Notes under the pieces: generated by a model
What the model saw: only the letters and a program-made list of their open reading frames with translations
The model's database searches: none
What the model was told of the DNA's origin: nothing
Program-made: the position numbers and the translations under genes
Shown: positions 1 through 7,925 of the stretch, one piece after another
How the letters are laid out: the number at the start of each line of letters is the position of its first letter
How positions within the stretch are numbered: position 1 is the stretch's first letter
Assembly (NCBI GenBank): GCA_030432695.1
Contig: JAUILN010000001.1
Span: 62,001-126,000 of the forward strand
From: a bacterium
GTDB lineage: Bacteria; Planctomycetota; UBA1135; UBA2386
Length of the DNA: 64,000 nt
Reading direction: 5' to 3'

Positions 1-1021
1 TGATCAGGAAGTAGCTGCAGAACCCGAGTTGCTTGATGATCCCGATCTCGTATTCGAGGCGGGTCCGCACCCGGTCGGTGATCTCGCCGTAGCGCTTCTG
101 CGCGCCCTCGAAGCACATCCGGACGAAGTAGTCGTCGGGTGATTCGTCTGTGCCGGTATCGAAGACCGGGAGGTGGTAGACGTTGAACGGGATCTCGACG
201 TCGCAGCGGCCGGCGATCTCGACGGTCGCCGCGAGGGCCTGAGGCACATCCCGGAACAACCGGGCCATCTGTTCACGGGTCTTGAAGTAGAGCTCGCGCG
301 ACGGCATCCGGAAGCGATTGGGGTCGTTGACCACCTTGCCGCTCCGGATGCAGGTCATGATGTCCTGCGCAACCCAGTCGCCCTGTTCGATGTAGTGAAC
401 GTCGTTGGTCGCGACCACCGGGGTCCCGGTGCGCTGCGAGAGTTCGAGCAGGATCGGATTCAGGCGTCGCTGAGCCTCGACACCCGTCTCCATGAGTTCG
501 AGGTAGACGTTTTCCTTGCCGAAGATCTCCTGCAGCTCGGCGAGCGCTCGTGCTGCTGCAGGTGTGTCCTGCGCCTGGAGGAGCCTCGGGACCTCGCCGG
601 AAAGATCACCAGTCAGGGCGATCAGCCCCTCGCCATACTCGCGCAGCAGCTCCCGGTCGATACGCGGTCGGTAGTAGAAGCCCTCGAGGAACCCGTACGA
701 CGAGAGCCTCTTCAGGTTCTCCCAGCCCGCTGCGTTCCGGGCCAGCAGGGTGAGCTGCTGGGTCGGATTGTTGGCGGTCGTCGGCTCCTTCCGGGTTCGC
801 CCGGCCTCGTAAGCGACCATTCCGAGGATCGGCTTGAGTTCCTTCGCCTTACAGCCCTTGTAGAACTCGATCGCGCCGTAGAGGTTGCCGTTGTCGGTCA
901 GGCCCAGCGCCGACTGTTCGTCGGCTGCGGCGTGCGCTACGAGCTGACCGATACGCGCCGGAGCGGCGAGCAGGCTGTAGTGGCTATGCGTGCGGAGGTG
1001 GACGAAGTCGGGCGTGCTCAT
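1..1021 (-). CDS. dnaE: DNA polymerase III alpha subunit, N-terminal part (runs off left edge)
   Basis: Replicative polymerase catalytic subunit; only about the first 340 residues lie in the window and the 3' end is outside it. The start is ATG at 1021-1019, reading MSTPDFVHLRTHSHYSLL. The visible part is the N-terminal PHP domain (GLTDNGNLYGAIEFYKG near residue 45, DVHYIEQGDWVAQD near 180) running into the polymerase thumb and palm lead-in (LEYEIGIIKQLGFCSYFLI at the edge). The PHP metal ligands are eroded: the usual LHxHS is LRTHS and the usual TDHGN is TDNGN. The domain is therefore probably structural rather than a proofreading nuclease, as in many DnaE proteins. It follows the sigma/anti-sigma pair on the same strand after a 123-bp gap. 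Confidence 0.95.
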   Translation of the reverse strand, partial: MSTPDFVHLRTHSHYSLLAAPARIGQLVAHAAADEQSALGLTDNGNLYGAIEFYKGCKAKELKPILGMVAYEAGRTRKEPTTANNPTQQLTLLARNAAGWENLKRLSSYGFLEGFYYRPRIDRELLREYGEGLIALTGDLSGEVPRLLQAQDTPAAARALAELQEIFGKENVYLELMETGVEAQRRLNPILLELSQRTGTPVVATNDVHYIEQGDWVAQDIMTCIRSGKVVNDPNRFRMPSRELYFKTREQMARLFRDVPQALAATVEIAGRCDVEIPFNVYHLPVFDTGTDESPDDYFVRMCFEGAQKRYGEITDRVRTRLEYEIGIIKQLGFCSYFLI

Positions 1022-1144
1022 GGCCGGTCGCGGCCGTCCACACCGTCGTCGGCCCCGTTCCGTACGGGGTTCGATGAGGCCCGAACCGCGGGCACCACTG
1101 TAGCACCTGACGGGCTCCCTTCGGACGAGAGCAGGTCCTGGTGG

Positions 1145-1816
1145 TCAGCGGTCGCCGGTGAGCATGTGGTGCACGCTTGGATCGTCGCCGTCCGATCTGC
1201 GAGCAGGCGGATCTCCATCGGACTCCGCCTGCGGGTCGAGGATCTCGTCCGGCGAGCGATCGTCGTCCTCGCGTTGACGTAGCCGATGGGGATCGCCCGG
1301 AAGAGGAGCGGCCGCTTCGGGGGCGGCGTGCATCGCGGGAGTCCGCGGTTCGCGGGGCGCGGTCCATCTTCCGAACAGGAACCCGGCGATCGCAGCGGCG
1401 GCAACGAGCACCGTGATCCAGGTCGCCAGGCCCGCGGCCGCACGCTCTCGCCCGGGATCGTGCTGTGCGCCCGGAACGGGCGTCGGGCGACTCCCGCGTA
1501 GCCCGTCGTCCAGCTCTCGGAGGACCTCGCGCCGTCGCCGTCGGGCTTCGACGAGTACCCGCTCCGTGAGCGATCCGCGGTCAGCGACCAGCGCCGACCC
1601 AGCGGCGCTGCGCGACCTGGCGCCCAGCGCTACGAATTCCCGGTAGAAGTTCTGGCAGCCGTCGCAGCCGCGGAGGTGATGCTGGATCGTCTCGCGTTCC
1701 GCCGCCCGTATCCGACCGTCGAGAAAGTCGGTTGCGGCACGACGCGCCGCCCGGCAGCTCGCGGGCAGTGGGGGCTTTCGCGTCGGGCTTCGATCGGGCT
1801 CGCTGGGGCTGGTCAT
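1145..1816 (-). CDS. zinc-finger anti-sigma factor, membrane-anchored
   Basis: 223 residues. Starts with ATG at 1816 inside the ATGA overlap with the sigma factor stop, a classic translationally coupled sigma/anti-sigma pair. The N-terminal cytoplasmic zinc-finger region has a Cys near residue 21 and an H-x3-C-x2-C motif (HLRGCDGC) near residue 50. One strongly hydrophobic segment (ITVLVAAAAIAGFLFG) follows at about residue 150, then an acidic/Arg-rich tail outside the membrane. Known role of the family: it sequesters the cognate ECF sigma factor at the membrane until a signal releases it. The signal is unknown here. Confidence 0.85.
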   Translation of the reverse strand: MTSPSEPDRSPTRKPPLPASCRAARRAATDFLDGRIRAAERETIQHHLRGCDGCQNFYREFVALGARSRSAAGSALVADRGSLTERVLVEARRRRREVLRELDDGLRGSRPTPVPGAQHDPGRERAAAGLATWITVLVAAAAIAGFLFGRWTAPREPRTPAMHAAPEAAAPLPGDPHRLRQREDDDRSPDEILDPQAESDGDPPARRSDGDDPSVHHMLTGDR

Positions 1817-2406
1817 GCTGGTTCCTCCCGGAGCCACTCCGCAAGTCGGTGGCGCAGCCGGAGTCGAGCGCGGTGCAGTCGCGTCGACACGGTCTTCTCG
1901 CCGGTTCCCATGATCTGGGCGATGTCTGTGTAGGAGAGTTGGTCGAGTTCCCGGAGCACGAACGCGGTCGCCAGCTCTTCGGGCAGCGAGGCGAGTTCGG
2001 CGCGGAGTCGGGCGTGGAACTCGTCGTCCAGCACCGGAGTCGATGCGTCGGGTGCGGTCTGGCCCGCGCGCTCTTCGTGTTGACGCAGCAGCCAGTCGCG
2101 GCGGCGCGCCGCGCGGCGTGCGAAGTCGATTGCGAGATTGCGCGCGATGCGGAACAGCCAGACCCGTGGCGAGTGGGCCGGGTCGTAGGTCGAGGCGCGC
2201 ACCAGGACTCGGAGGAACACCTCCTGGAGCGCATCCTCGGTCCATGAGGTGTCGACGAGCACGTGGCGCAGGTAGCGTCGCAGGGCCGACTCGTGCCGAC
2301 CGACCAGTTCCGCGAGCGCGGTGTCGTCACCGTCGGCGAGGCGCCGCAGGCACGCCGCGTCGTCCATCTCCGGATCGACTGGAGAGCCCTGACCGCCGTG
2401 CGGCAT
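1813..2406 (-). CDS. ECF-type RNA polymerase sigma factor
   Basis: 197 residues. Region 2 is seen in LRRYLRHVLVDTSWTEDALQEV; region 4 is a typical C-terminal helix-turn-helix (ELDQLSYTDIAQIMGTGEKT, then STRLHRARLRLR). The start was set at ATG 2406 because an AGGTGA Shine-Dalgarno sits just upstream; a GTG at 2436 is also in frame. It is the middle gene of a three-gene unit: secreted Pro-rich protein, sigma, anti-sigma. Target promoters cannot be predicted. ECF sigma factors commonly control their own operon, so the upstream secreted protein may be part of the sensed or controlled process. Confidence 0.9.
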   Translation of the reverse strand: MPHGGQGSPVDPEMDDAACLRRLADGDDTALAELVGRHESALRRYLRHVLVDTSWTEDALQEVFLRVLVRASTYDPAHSPRVWLFRIARNLAIDFARRAARRRDWLLRQHEERAGQTAPDASTPVLDDEFHARLRAELASLPEELATAFVLRELDQLSYTDIAQIMGTGEKTVSTRLHRARLRLRHRLAEWLREEPA

Positions 2407-2445
2407 CCGTTCACCTCGCTGTCGCTGCCCTTCCACGGCGTCGGC

Positions 2446-3237
2446 TCAGATCTGGCGTCGGATGCGGCGGGTCGACGGGGCCGGCGGGGGCGCGGGGCGG
2501 TCGGGAGGCAACTCGACGAACACCGGGGACGGCGCGTCGTTGCCGCGCGGGTTGCGCGGGCGCAGTCCGGAGCCGCGGGCTTCCACCGGACGGGTCGGCG
2601 TCCTGGCGGCTCCAGGGCGCCGGGGAGCGACTGGCGGAGGGGGGGTCACGTCTCTGGATCCCGGATGGGCCACGCCGGGCCGGCGCGGTGCGGGCTCGCC
2701 CGGTCGCTCGACCGGAGCGTGGACCGGCGACTGGGGATGCGAACGGGGAGTCGGCCGCGTTGCGTCTTCCGGTGGCGCGACTCTGCCCCCACCAGAGCCC
2801 GGTGTCCTCGCGGTGCCCGCTCCTTCGAGGGAGCGCGAGTCGGCCTCGGCGTGCGCGTCGGCGTGGGAGGAAACACCGTCGGGAAGCGCTCGGCCTGGCA
2901 TCGGGGGAAGGTCCGGGAAGCGGTGGCCGGAGCGCATCCTGCGCATCATGTCCTCGAGCATGCGATCCAGGTCAGGGATCCCGCCGGCCCCGTCCACGCC
3001 GGGTGCGGGCGCTGGAGGCACGCCCCTGCCGCGGCCTCCCGCCGGCTGTCGCACGCCGTCGACGAGGTGCTCATCCAGGATCACCTCGCCGTTCACGACC
3101 ACGACTCGCCGGGACTCGGAGTGGCTCGAGCTGGAGCGCGACGAGCCATCCTGGGCCATGGCCGAGGGTTGCAGGAGGCTGAAGATCGCCGCGATTCCGA
3201 TCAGGATCGCGGCGCTGGTGCGGGGACTGGTGCTCAC
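2446..3237 (-). CDS. secreted proline-rich protein of unknown function, cotranscribed with ECF sigma factor
   Basis: 263 residues. It opens with a clear Sec signal peptide (AAILIGIAAIFSLL then PSAMAQ, cleavage after AMA-Q). A short Ser/Arg stretch and a conserved-looking patch (VVVVNGEVILDEHLVDG) follow, then a Met/Arg helix (DRMLEDMMRRMRSG). The last 130 residues are low-complexity Pro/Arg/Ala. No enzymatic motif is recognised. It ends 39 bp before the sigma factor ATG on the same strand, so it is probably in the same transcript and could be the extracytoplasmic input or output of that sigma system. The Pro-rich half may be a cell-wall-spanning tail. Confidence 0.6.
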   Translation of the reverse strand: MSTSPRTSAAILIGIAAIFSLLQPSAMAQDGSSRSSSSHSESRRVVVVNGEVILDEHLVDGVRQPAGGRGRGVPPAPAPGVDGAGGIPDLDRMLEDMMRRMRSGHRFPDLPPMPGRALPDGVSSHADAHAEADSRSLEGAGTARTPGSGGGRVAPPEDATRPTPRSHPQSPVHAPVERPGEPAPRRPGVAHPGSRDVTPPPPVAPRRPGAARTPTRPVEARGSGLRPRNPRGNDAPSPVFVELPPDRPAPPPAPSTRRIRRQI

Positions 3238-3324
3238 GTCCCGGTTACGCCCGCGGTACGGCTCTTCCTCCCGGCACTTCTGGGGAATCGCGGCACCCCT
3301 CGAACACGCCCGGGCAGCTGTCGG

Positions 3325-4383
3325 TCAGTCCCGTACGGCCGCGAGGTTCGACACACGGGCCACACCGAGTGGGTCGACGATCGCTTGCAGCGAGATCAGT
3401 CCGAAGGGTGCGGGTAGCCGGAGCGGCCACGCCAGTGCGATGGTCTCGAAGCTCCCCTGGGCGTCGGTGGTGCCCAGCGTGACGAGGTCGGGAAACACCA
3501 GGGTCGGGTTCAGGAAGAGGCGGCCATCGAGGCCAGGGATGCGGTAGGGGAGGGTCGCACCGCCCAGCTGCCCCAGGACCACGACACTCGCGTCAGGCTG
3601 CGTCGCGTCGGTGACGCGTACGGCGAGGCCGTCGCCCGCGGAACGGTCCGGGTAGGCCCCCCGGACTCCGAAGTTGGGGTTCGGTGCTCCGCGTCGGGCG
3701 GCTGGGTCGACGTCGGCCCCCGCCAGCAGGACGACACCGTCGGTCAGCAGATGAATGGCGTGTAGGCGTCGCTGTCCACCGACGAGTCGACGCAGTGTCG
3801 CGTCATGGGTGAAGACCAAGCCGGGAACCGTGGGGTCGTCGACGTTCGCTGTGCCTGCATAGTTGCAGCCGTGGATCGACGCGCCATCGACTGGCCAAAG
3901 CGGAGCCGGCGCGAGACCGATGCCTACGAAGTAGTCGTCATCCGGCAGGGCGAGCGGCGTGGAGAAGGTCGTCGAGACGATCGCGGCGCCGAGGCCCGTA
4001 CCGGCAGGAAGCTTCAGGTCTGAGATTCGCAGGAGCTCATTGCCCGGGCCGGTGTCCGGCATGCCGGCGCCGTCGCTTGCCAGGACCACGAGTCCGAACG
4101 GATCCTCCGTCGACAGATCCTGGTCCTGCAGGGTGACGCGCAGGCCCTGCACCGCGACTCCGGGATTGCCGGCGCCGACGAGGAGGTTGCGGCGGAAGTG
4201 CACCAACACGTCGCCATTGCTCGTGATGGGGAGTGCGGAACGGGCAGTGAATTGCGTGGCGGCGGGATAGAGCCCCAGCTCCTGGGCCTGCGTCGTCGCA
4301 CGGGGAGAGAGCGCCAGGGCGGCGAGCAGCACGCCCGCACCGAATCGGGTGCGTGCGCTCCGCGGGGGGCGGGGTGCGATCAT
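3325..4383 (-). CDS. secreted beta-rich protein, paralogue A of tandem pair
   Basis: 352 residues. The start at ATG 4383 gives a signal peptide (RFGAGVLLAALALSPRATTQAQ); an upstream in-frame ATG would add 32 residues without improving it. The mature protein shares with its neighbour the patch LQDQDLSTEDPF near residue 90, a DGASIHG loop and a C-terminal 90-residue module (GLDGRLFLNPTLVFP ... SLQAIVDPLG). That module recurs in several secreted proteins of this window. There are no catalytic motifs. Probably exported or cell-surface; function unknown. It lies 108 bp downstream of its paralogue. Confidence 0.7.
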   Translation of the reverse strand: MIAPRPPRSARTRFGAGVLLAALALSPRATTQAQELGLYPAATQFTARSALPITSNGDVLVHFRRNLLVGAGNPGVAVQGLRVTLQDQDLSTEDPFGLVVLASDGAGMPDTGPGNELLRISDLKLPAGTGLGAAIVSTTFSTPLALPDDDYFVGIGLAPAPLWPVDGASIHGCNYAGTANVDDPTVPGLVFTHDATLRRLVGGQRRLHAIHLLTDGVVLLAGADVDPAARRGAPNPNFGVRGAYPDRSAGDGLAVRVTDATQPDASVVVLGQLGGATLPYRIPGLDGRLFLNPTLVFPDLVTLGTTDAQGSFETIALAWPLRLPAPFGLISLQAIVDPLGVARVSNLAAVRD

Positions 4384-4491
4384 GGAAGGGTCTCGATGGT
4401 GGGATCGGCTCGGCGGCCGCAGTCCGGAGCGCGGCGTCTCCTTCCATGTTGATGCGCGCGGACGTGGCGGTCCACACACAAGCCGGCGCGA

Positions 4492-5532
4492 TCAAGAGTC
4501 CTGGATCGCCACGGCATTGGTCAGCCGTCGGGTTCCGAACGGATCGACGACTGCCTGGGCGGAGATCACGCCGAACGCGGCGGGCAGCGTGAAAGGCGCC
4601 GGGAACGGCACCGAGGTGATCGTGCCCGCAGCGTCGAGAACGCCGACGTCCAAGGGGATCGCGAACAACAGCGACGGCTGCAGGTGGGCGAGGCCGTTGA
4701 TTCCCGGGATCGCGAAGCCGGAGACCGGACCGCCGAGCGCGCCGAGGATGGCGAACGGAAGTCCAGCGTTCCGGGCATCGCGGATGCGGAAGGCGATCCC
4801 GTCGTCCATCGTGCGATCCGCCCAGTAGCCGCGGACACCGAACAGCGGTCCCGATCCGACGACGTCGGCGCCGGCCTCCAGCACCGCGCCGTCGGTGCGC
4901 ATGTCGATCCGGTGCAGTCGCTTCAGGTTCGCCAGTGCGATGACGCCCGCCGTGGTGTCGATCGTGGTCGTGACACCCGGGGCATTCGGGTTCGTCACGT
5001 TCGGCGATTGCGGGTAGCCCCCGCCGTGGATGGACAGGCCGTCCGAGGCCCAGGTCGGCGTCGGGCCGAGTCCCACGCCGTAGTGGTAGTCGGTGGCCGG
5101 CAAGGTGAGTGGTGACGAGAAGCTGATCGCGACCAGAAATGCGCCGGTGCCTGTTCCCGCCCCCAAGACGAACCGGCCGCTCCGGATCTCCGCGCCGAGC
5201 ACCGGGCCTCCAGCCCCATCATCCGGGTAGACCACGATGCTGAACGGGTCCTGGGTCGCCAGGTCCTGATCCTGGAGGACGAAGGTCATCCCGGAGATCT
5301 GGTTCGCGTCGCTGTTGCCCACTCCGACCAGAGACGTCCGGTCGACCCGCATCACGACGTCGCCGGACGACGCCCCGGAGATCCCCGACCGGGACGTGAA
5401 GTCGGTCGCGCCGACGTCGAAGCCGATGAGGTTCGGCTGGGCTGTCACGGTTGCCCCGAGAAGCAGGATGGAAGCTGTCGAGATCAGTCGAGGCACGCGG
5501 GGCGGCGGGCAGGAGATCGGCGGGAGCGGCAC
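4492..5532 (-). CDS. secreted beta-rich protein, paralogue B of tandem pair
   Basis: 346 residues with an N-terminal signal sequence (LISTASILLLGATVTAQ). It aligns along its whole length with the next gene: FTSRSGI/FTARSAL near the start, VLQDQDLATQDPFSIVV in the middle, SDGLSIHGGGY, and the C-terminal module ending in QAVVDPFGTRRLTN. The pair is a recent-looking tandem duplication that has since diverged. No enzymatic residues are recognised. Transcription starts from the gap shared with the divergent Cys-rich protein gene. Confidence 0.7.
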   Translation of the reverse strand: MPLPPISCPPPRVPRLISTASILLLGATVTAQPNLIGFDVGATDFTSRSGISGASSGDVVMRVDRTSLVGVGNSDANQISGMTFVLQDQDLATQDPFSIVVYPDDGAGGPVLGAEIRSGRFVLGAGTGTGAFLVAISFSSPLTLPATDYHYGVGLGPTPTWASDGLSIHGGGYPQSPNVTNPNAPGVTTTIDTTAGVIALANLKRLHRIDMRTDGAVLEAGADVVGSGPLFGVRGYWADRTMDDGIAFRIRDARNAGLPFAILGALGGPVSGFAIPGINGLAHLQPSLLFAIPLDVGVLDAAGTITSVPFPAPFTLPAAFGVISAQAVVDPFGTRRLTNAVAIQDS

Positions 5533-5614
5533 GGTGAACGGAGCGTCCGCCTGTCGATGGAAGACCTCATGTCCCGTGGTGATGCCGGATCTTAGTTCCG
5601 CAGCGGCCAGTTGG

Positions 5615-5644
5615 GAGTCAGTAGTCTGATTCGATTACTGTCTC
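5615..5644. promoter_or_regulatory. inverted repeat in divergent intergenic region
   Basis: GAGTCAGTA at 5615-5623 faces TACTGTCTC at 5636-5644: nine bases with one mismatch and a 12-base spacer. It lies in an unusually AT-rich patch of the 280-bp gap between two divergent secreted-protein genes, where both promoters must be. It is a candidate operator only; I could not assign -35/-10 boxes with confidence. Confidence 0.3.
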
Positions 5645-5812
5645 TCGAAATCCGATGGGACGAATCGGCTTGTCCGCCGAGGGGCGGTCGAGCTGGTCGC
5701 GAGGTGGCTCTACATTCCCCTGACTTTGCTCGCCGCGCCCGGCACGGCATCATGTCTGTCTCGGCCATCCGGCCGGGTCGCTCCACCATCGATCGAACAG
5801 CGCATCCGCACC

Positions 5813-6280
5813 ATGAAGAACGCTCTCACCCTTCTCGCTGCCGTCGGCCTCGTAGTCACCGTGGCCGTGTTCGCCAACCGCCCGAGTTCCAGCGACGCGA
5901 CGACCGCGGATCCGGGGGTCGCAAGTCCCGTCCAGCAGACGCCGGCTGCCCAAGCGGTGTCGTCCGACGACGGCTGCTGCGGGCTCGAAGGCTTGCTCGG
6001 CGCGCCGGTCGCCAAGATCGAGCCGGTCGCCACGGATCTCGCTCCGGCTGCGGTCGCGTCTGGTGACGAGTGCGGCGCTGCTTGCCCGAACGCGATGCTG
6101 TCGGGCACCTGCTGCATGGAACTCGCTGCAGCATCCGCGAAGGCCGAGGCCGCCCACGCGTGCTGCGCCGAGGCTGGCGCGGCGGCCGCTTCCGCTTGCG
6201 AGCATGCGGAGGGAGCCGCCTGCTGCGAAGAGTGCGTGGAGGTGCCGCAGGCGGTGGAGACGGTCCGAAAGGACCAGTGA
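5813..6280 (+). CDS. small secreted cysteine-rich protein
   Basis: 155 residues. The start at ATG 5813 (MKNALTLLAAVGLVVTVAVF) gives a signal peptide or N-terminal anchor. The mature part is Ala-rich and carries repeated Cys pairs: DGCCGLEG, DECGAACPN, GTCCMELA, HACCAEAG, ACEHAEG, AACCEECVE. Doublet Cys motifs of this kind suit metal binding or a heavily disulfide-bonded envelope protein, but no named family is recognised. It is divergent from the tandem secreted paralogues and 25 bp upstream of the alpha/beta hydrolase, so the two may be cotranscribed. Confidence 0.65.
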   Translation: MKNALTLLAAVGLVVTVAVFANRPSSSDATTADPGVASPVQQTPAAQAVSSDDGCCGLEGLLGAPVAKIEPVATDLAPAAVASGDECGAACPNAMLSGTCCMELAAASAKAEAAHACCAEAGAAAASACEHAEGAACCEECVEVPQAVETVRKDQ

Positions 6281-6305
6281 TGCGACATCGCTCGTCGGCC
6301 ACAGC

Positions 6306-7184
6306 ATGGCTCCGGGTCGTTTCCGGGGGCGACTTCGGCGCGTGCCCGTCAGCCGTTGGCGAGCGTTCGCGTCGACCTTCGTCTTGACCGTGGCGCTGTT
6401 CTGCAGCGCCTGCGCCGACTCGCTGTTCTACTTCCCCACCCGGCTTGACTACGGCGCGGGTCTCGTGGGACGTGACGTGTTCTTCCGGGCGCCGGCTGGA
6501 CCGCGTCTCCACGGCGTGTGGATCGATGCGCTCGGACCTCGCCGTGGTACCGTGGTCTACTGCCACGGCAACGACCGGAATCTGACCCACCACTCGCAAT
6601 GGGTCGACTGGTTGCCGCGCCAGGGTTTCGATCTGCTGCTCTTCGACTACCGCGGATATGGCCGAAGCGAAGGCCGGCCGAGTCGGGAGGGGATCGCTGC
6701 GGATGCCCGGGCCGCGATCGACCTTGCGCTGCTCGCCGATCCGGAACGGGTCTTCGTGTGGGGGCGAAGTCTCGGCGCGGCGGCGGCGGTGTCGGCGGTC
6801 GCCACGCGTCCCGCTGTGCGAGGCCTGCTCCTCGAAGGCGGCTTCGCCCGCTGGCGCTCGGTTGCCCGAAGACGCGTGCCGATCCTCGCCTGGGCGGTTC
6901 CGTTCCTGGTGAGCGACGGTCCGGATCCGGTCGACGAGACGGTCGGTGAGGTCCCGGTACTCCTCATCCATGGCGCAGACGATGGCGTCGTCGCCGTGCG
7001 CGAGGCGGGAGAGACGTTCGATGCCCTGCAGGCTCGCGGCGGCGATGCGAGCACCCGTCTGGTGGTATTCGGAGGCGTCGGGCACCGTACCGCGCACGCG
7101 GCGCGGACCGCCGAGTTCGAGGCACTGGTCGGCGGTTTTCTGGCGAGTTGCCTCACCGAGCCAGAGAAGTCTCGGACAGAGTAG
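6306..7184 (+). CDS. alpha/beta hydrolase, envelope-anchored (BEM46/YfhR-like)
   Basis: 292 residues. The start at ATG 6306 was chosen because it places a hydrophobic export segment (FVLTVALFCSACADS, residues 23-38) at the N-terminus; Cys36 could be lipidated, though CSAC is a poor lipobox. The catalytic triad is visible: Ser155 in WGRSLG, Asp226 in HGADD, His260 in GGVGH. The HGND oxyanion strand is near residue 88 and DYRGYGRSEG near 115. The layout matches the serine hydrolase family that includes BEM46 and E. coli YfhR. Substrate unknown; probably an esterase or thioesterase facing the periplasm. Confidence 0.85.
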   Translation: MAPGRFRGRLRRVPVSRWRAFASTFVLTVALFCSACADSLFYFPTRLDYGAGLVGRDVFFRAPAGPRLHGVWIDALGPRRGTVVYCHGNDRNLTHHSQWVDWLPRQGFDLLLFDYRGYGRSEGRPSREGIAADARAAIDLALLADPERVFVWGRSLGAAAAVSAVATRPAVRGLLLEGGFARWRSVARRRVPILAWAVPFLVSDGPDPVDETVGEVPVLLIHGADDGVVAVREAGETFDALQARGGDASTRLVVFGGVGHRTAHAARTAEFEALVGGFLASCLTEPEKSRTE

Positions 7185-7227
7185 TCTGGGAACCACGAAA
7201 GCCGGGTGAGACCCCGGGATTGGCACA

Positions 7228-7272
7228 GAGCGGACGGCGAGGTGCCGTCCTCCGGCGAACGGGGAGCCGCTC
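7228..7272 (+). ncRNA. structured 5' leader of the CBS-domain gene (candidate regulatory RNA)
   Basis: The 116-bp gap between the hydrolase stop and the CBS gene can fold. GAGCG (7228-7232) pairs with CGCTC (7268-7272), enclosing a perfect hairpin GGACGGC/GCCGTCC (7232-7238 and 7244-7250, loop of five; the G at 7232 can belong to only one stem). Just upstream, GCCGGG/CCCGG at about 7201-7218 makes another stem. It does not match any riboswitch consensus I know. It could equally be a terminator plus leader. Confidence 0.3.
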
Positions 7273-7300
7273 GCCTGTCCGACAACCCGGAGGAATCCAG

Positions 7301-7792
7301 ATGGCCTTGGACCCGAAGGCGTGGCCCGCGAAGACCGCGGGGGATCTGATGAAGACCGAGGTCGTGACGATCCCGGAGACGGCGCCGCTGACCGAGGCCG
7401 TGCGCCGCCTCGCGGAGCATCGGATCTCGGGGATGCCCGTCACCAACGAGTCCGGGCATCTGACGGGCGTGATCTCGATCCGCGACATCCTCGACTACGA
7501 GTCGCAAGAAGGCGGAGCCAGCACCCTGGCGGTGCGCAGCTTCTACGCGGTGGCCGACGACGACCTCGACGACGACTTCGAGTTCGGCGACGTCGAAGTC
7601 TCGGAGGACAGCGGCGGCCTGGTCTCGGATGCGATGACCGCCGAGGTCCACTCGGTCGATGTCCAAGCGCCGCTGTCGGAGATCGCTACGAAGTTGGTCG
7701 AGCACCGGATCCATCGGGTCCTGGTGTCCCGCAACCACAAGCACGTCGGCATCGTCTCGGCGATGGACGTGCTCGCGGCGCTGCTCGACTGA
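7301..7792 (+). CDS. CBS-pair protein
   Basis: 163 residues made only of two CBS domains (about 15-70 and 105-160). The first contains MKTEVVTIPE, HRISGMPVTNESG and GVISIRDILDY; the second AMTAEVHSVDVQAPL and HRIHRVLVS...VGIVSAMDVLAAL. A 35-residue acidic linker (ADDDLDDDFEFGD) separates them. The start at ATG 7301 is fixed by a good CGGAGGAAT Shine-Dalgarno. Free-standing CBS pairs bind adenosyl ligands (AMP, ATP, NAD, SAM) and regulate partner enzymes or channels; the partner is not evident here. Confidence 0.85.
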   Translation: MALDPKAWPAKTAGDLMKTEVVTIPETAPLTEAVRRLAEHRISGMPVTNESGHLTGVISIRDILDYESQEGGASTLAVRSFYAVADDDLDDDFEFGDVEVSEDSGGLVSDAMTAEVHSVDVQAPLSEIATKLVEHRIHRVLVSRNHKHVGIVSAMDVLAALLD

Positions 7793-7821
7793 GAGTGGGG
7801 CGGGAGGCTGCGAGGCCGCCT

Positions 7822-7849
7822 GGGCCGCCGCGGTTGTGTCGGGCGGCCC
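7822..7849 (+). terminator. GC-rich hairpin after CBS gene
   Basis: GGGCCGCC (7822-7829) and GGCGGCCC (7842-7849) form a perfect eight-base stem with a 12-base loop, 30 bp after the CBS stop. No T-tract follows, so it is a weak intrinsic terminator or pause site. Confidence 0.4.
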
Positions 7850-7925
7850 GAGAGGCTATGCGGACCCCGTGCAGGTCCGCGATCGGCGCGGAACCCCGCT
7901 GGTCCCGTCCCGTATCCTCGCGCCC

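Noticed and set aside
173..1282. Plus-strand open frame over the dnaE start
   Set aside because: Shadow of dnaE, whose minus-strand translation gives an unmistakable PHP and polymerase N-terminus.
7185..7300. Cobalamin or cyclic-di-GMP riboswitch upstream of the CBS gene
   Set aside because: Short resemblances (GGGTGAGACC, ACGAAAGCC) do not extend to the conserved core of either class.
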